From Riptortus pedestris (taxonomy: Eukaryota; Arthropoda; Insecta; Hemiptera; Alydidae), in assembly GCA_019009955.1 (NCBI GenBank), contig CM032228.1:129411501-129475500 (forward strand): a stretch of 64,000 nt of DNA, read 5' to 3'. This document shows positions 63,803-64,000 of the stretch, in pieces. The notes under the pieces are model-generated. The model was not told where the DNA came from. It worked only from the letters and a program-made list of their open reading frames with translations, and ran no database searches. The translations under genes and the position numbers were made by a program. Every line of letters begins with the position of its first letter. The stretch's first letter is position 1.

Positions 63803-64000
63803 CACGCAGGGGCTGCGTAAACTAAGCACATTTCCCTCGTGAAGTTTAGTAATAGATAAATCTACATACTGCTAACACAACACCACCAAATGTAAACAAA
63901 CAGATCTGCCAACCCGACTGTCACCGGAAAGAAAAACAATTACTGAAATATATCAGAATATTACATATAAATTTGATTGTAAACTATTTACTATATCTAG
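63803..64000 (+). mobile_element. Helentron-like repeat, second subfamily, runs off the window
   Basis: ACGCAGGGGCTGCGTAAACT AAGCACATTTCCC head and an interior shared with 31816-32115. Its 3' end is beyond 64000. Confidence 0.65.

Larger units (their letters stand above)
62171..64000. other. Dgk 5' intron / upstream sequence
   Basis: No convincing N-terminal RVH exon was found on the minus strand here. Contains Helentron-like copies at 62324-62718 and 63803-64000. The remaining 1.1 kb is unremarkable. Confidence 0.7.

Noticed and set aside
1..64000. A new multi-gene defence, biosynthetic or mobile system
   Set aside because: Apart from Dgk, every coding signature is a fragment of a known retroelement class; no set of intact neighbouring genes is present.

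Overview
This is an AT-rich eukaryotic window, most likely from an insect or another arthropod. It has long introns, GT-AG splice junctions, tRNA-derived SINEs, non-LTR retrotransposon debris and several MITE families. It shows no bacterial features (no operons, rRNA genes or CRISPR arrays). The organism call is an inference from the protein and repeat content; the species cannot be named from the sequence.

The only host gene that can be supported is a type I (calcium-responsive) diacylglycerol kinase on the minus strand, of the Drosophila Dgk / vertebrate DGK alpha-beta-gamma class. Seventeen coding exons can be placed from 62170 (recoverin-homology domain) down to the stop codon at 13038. 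All intron phases agree, and the visible coding sequence is 2535 nt (844 codons plus stop). Domains in order are: recoverin-homology (RVH) segment, insect-type linker, two EF-hands, two C1 zinc fingers, DAGK catalytic domain, accessory domain and a short basic tail. The first coding exon or exons, with the start codon and promoter, are not visible and probably lie beyond 64000. The enzyme phosphorylates diacylglycerol to phosphatidic acid and so ends DAG signalling; the EF-hands and RVH domain couple this to calcium.

Layout: 1-13037 lies downstream of the gene. It holds a reverse-transcriptase fragment, a foldback element, a pogo-like MITE, a SINE and a long T tract. 13038-62170 is the Dgk gene. 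Its introns are filled with repeats: a Tc1/mariner MITE, Helentron-like elements, a probable solo LTR carrying a nested hAT MITE with a perfect 8-bp target duplication, a Gag fragment, an element with four 298-bp tandem units, a dinucleotide-rich compound microsatellite, a young SINE with an 11-bp target duplication, a hAT-like MITE, a LINE tail with intact RNase H residues, a 100-bp minisatellite of about 15 units next to an exon, Jockey-like fragments, a CCHC Gag remnant and a Penelope-like GIY-YIG remnant. 62171-64000 is 5' intron or upstream sequence with two more Helentron-like copies.

I found no convincing new multi-gene system. The points most worth checking are the minisatellite beside the first C1 exon, the 298-bp array whose units resemble the element's own 3' terminus, the recurrent palindrome-ended repeat family, and the nested LTR/hAT insertion. 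Element classes are read from motifs and termini only and have not been checked against a repeat library.
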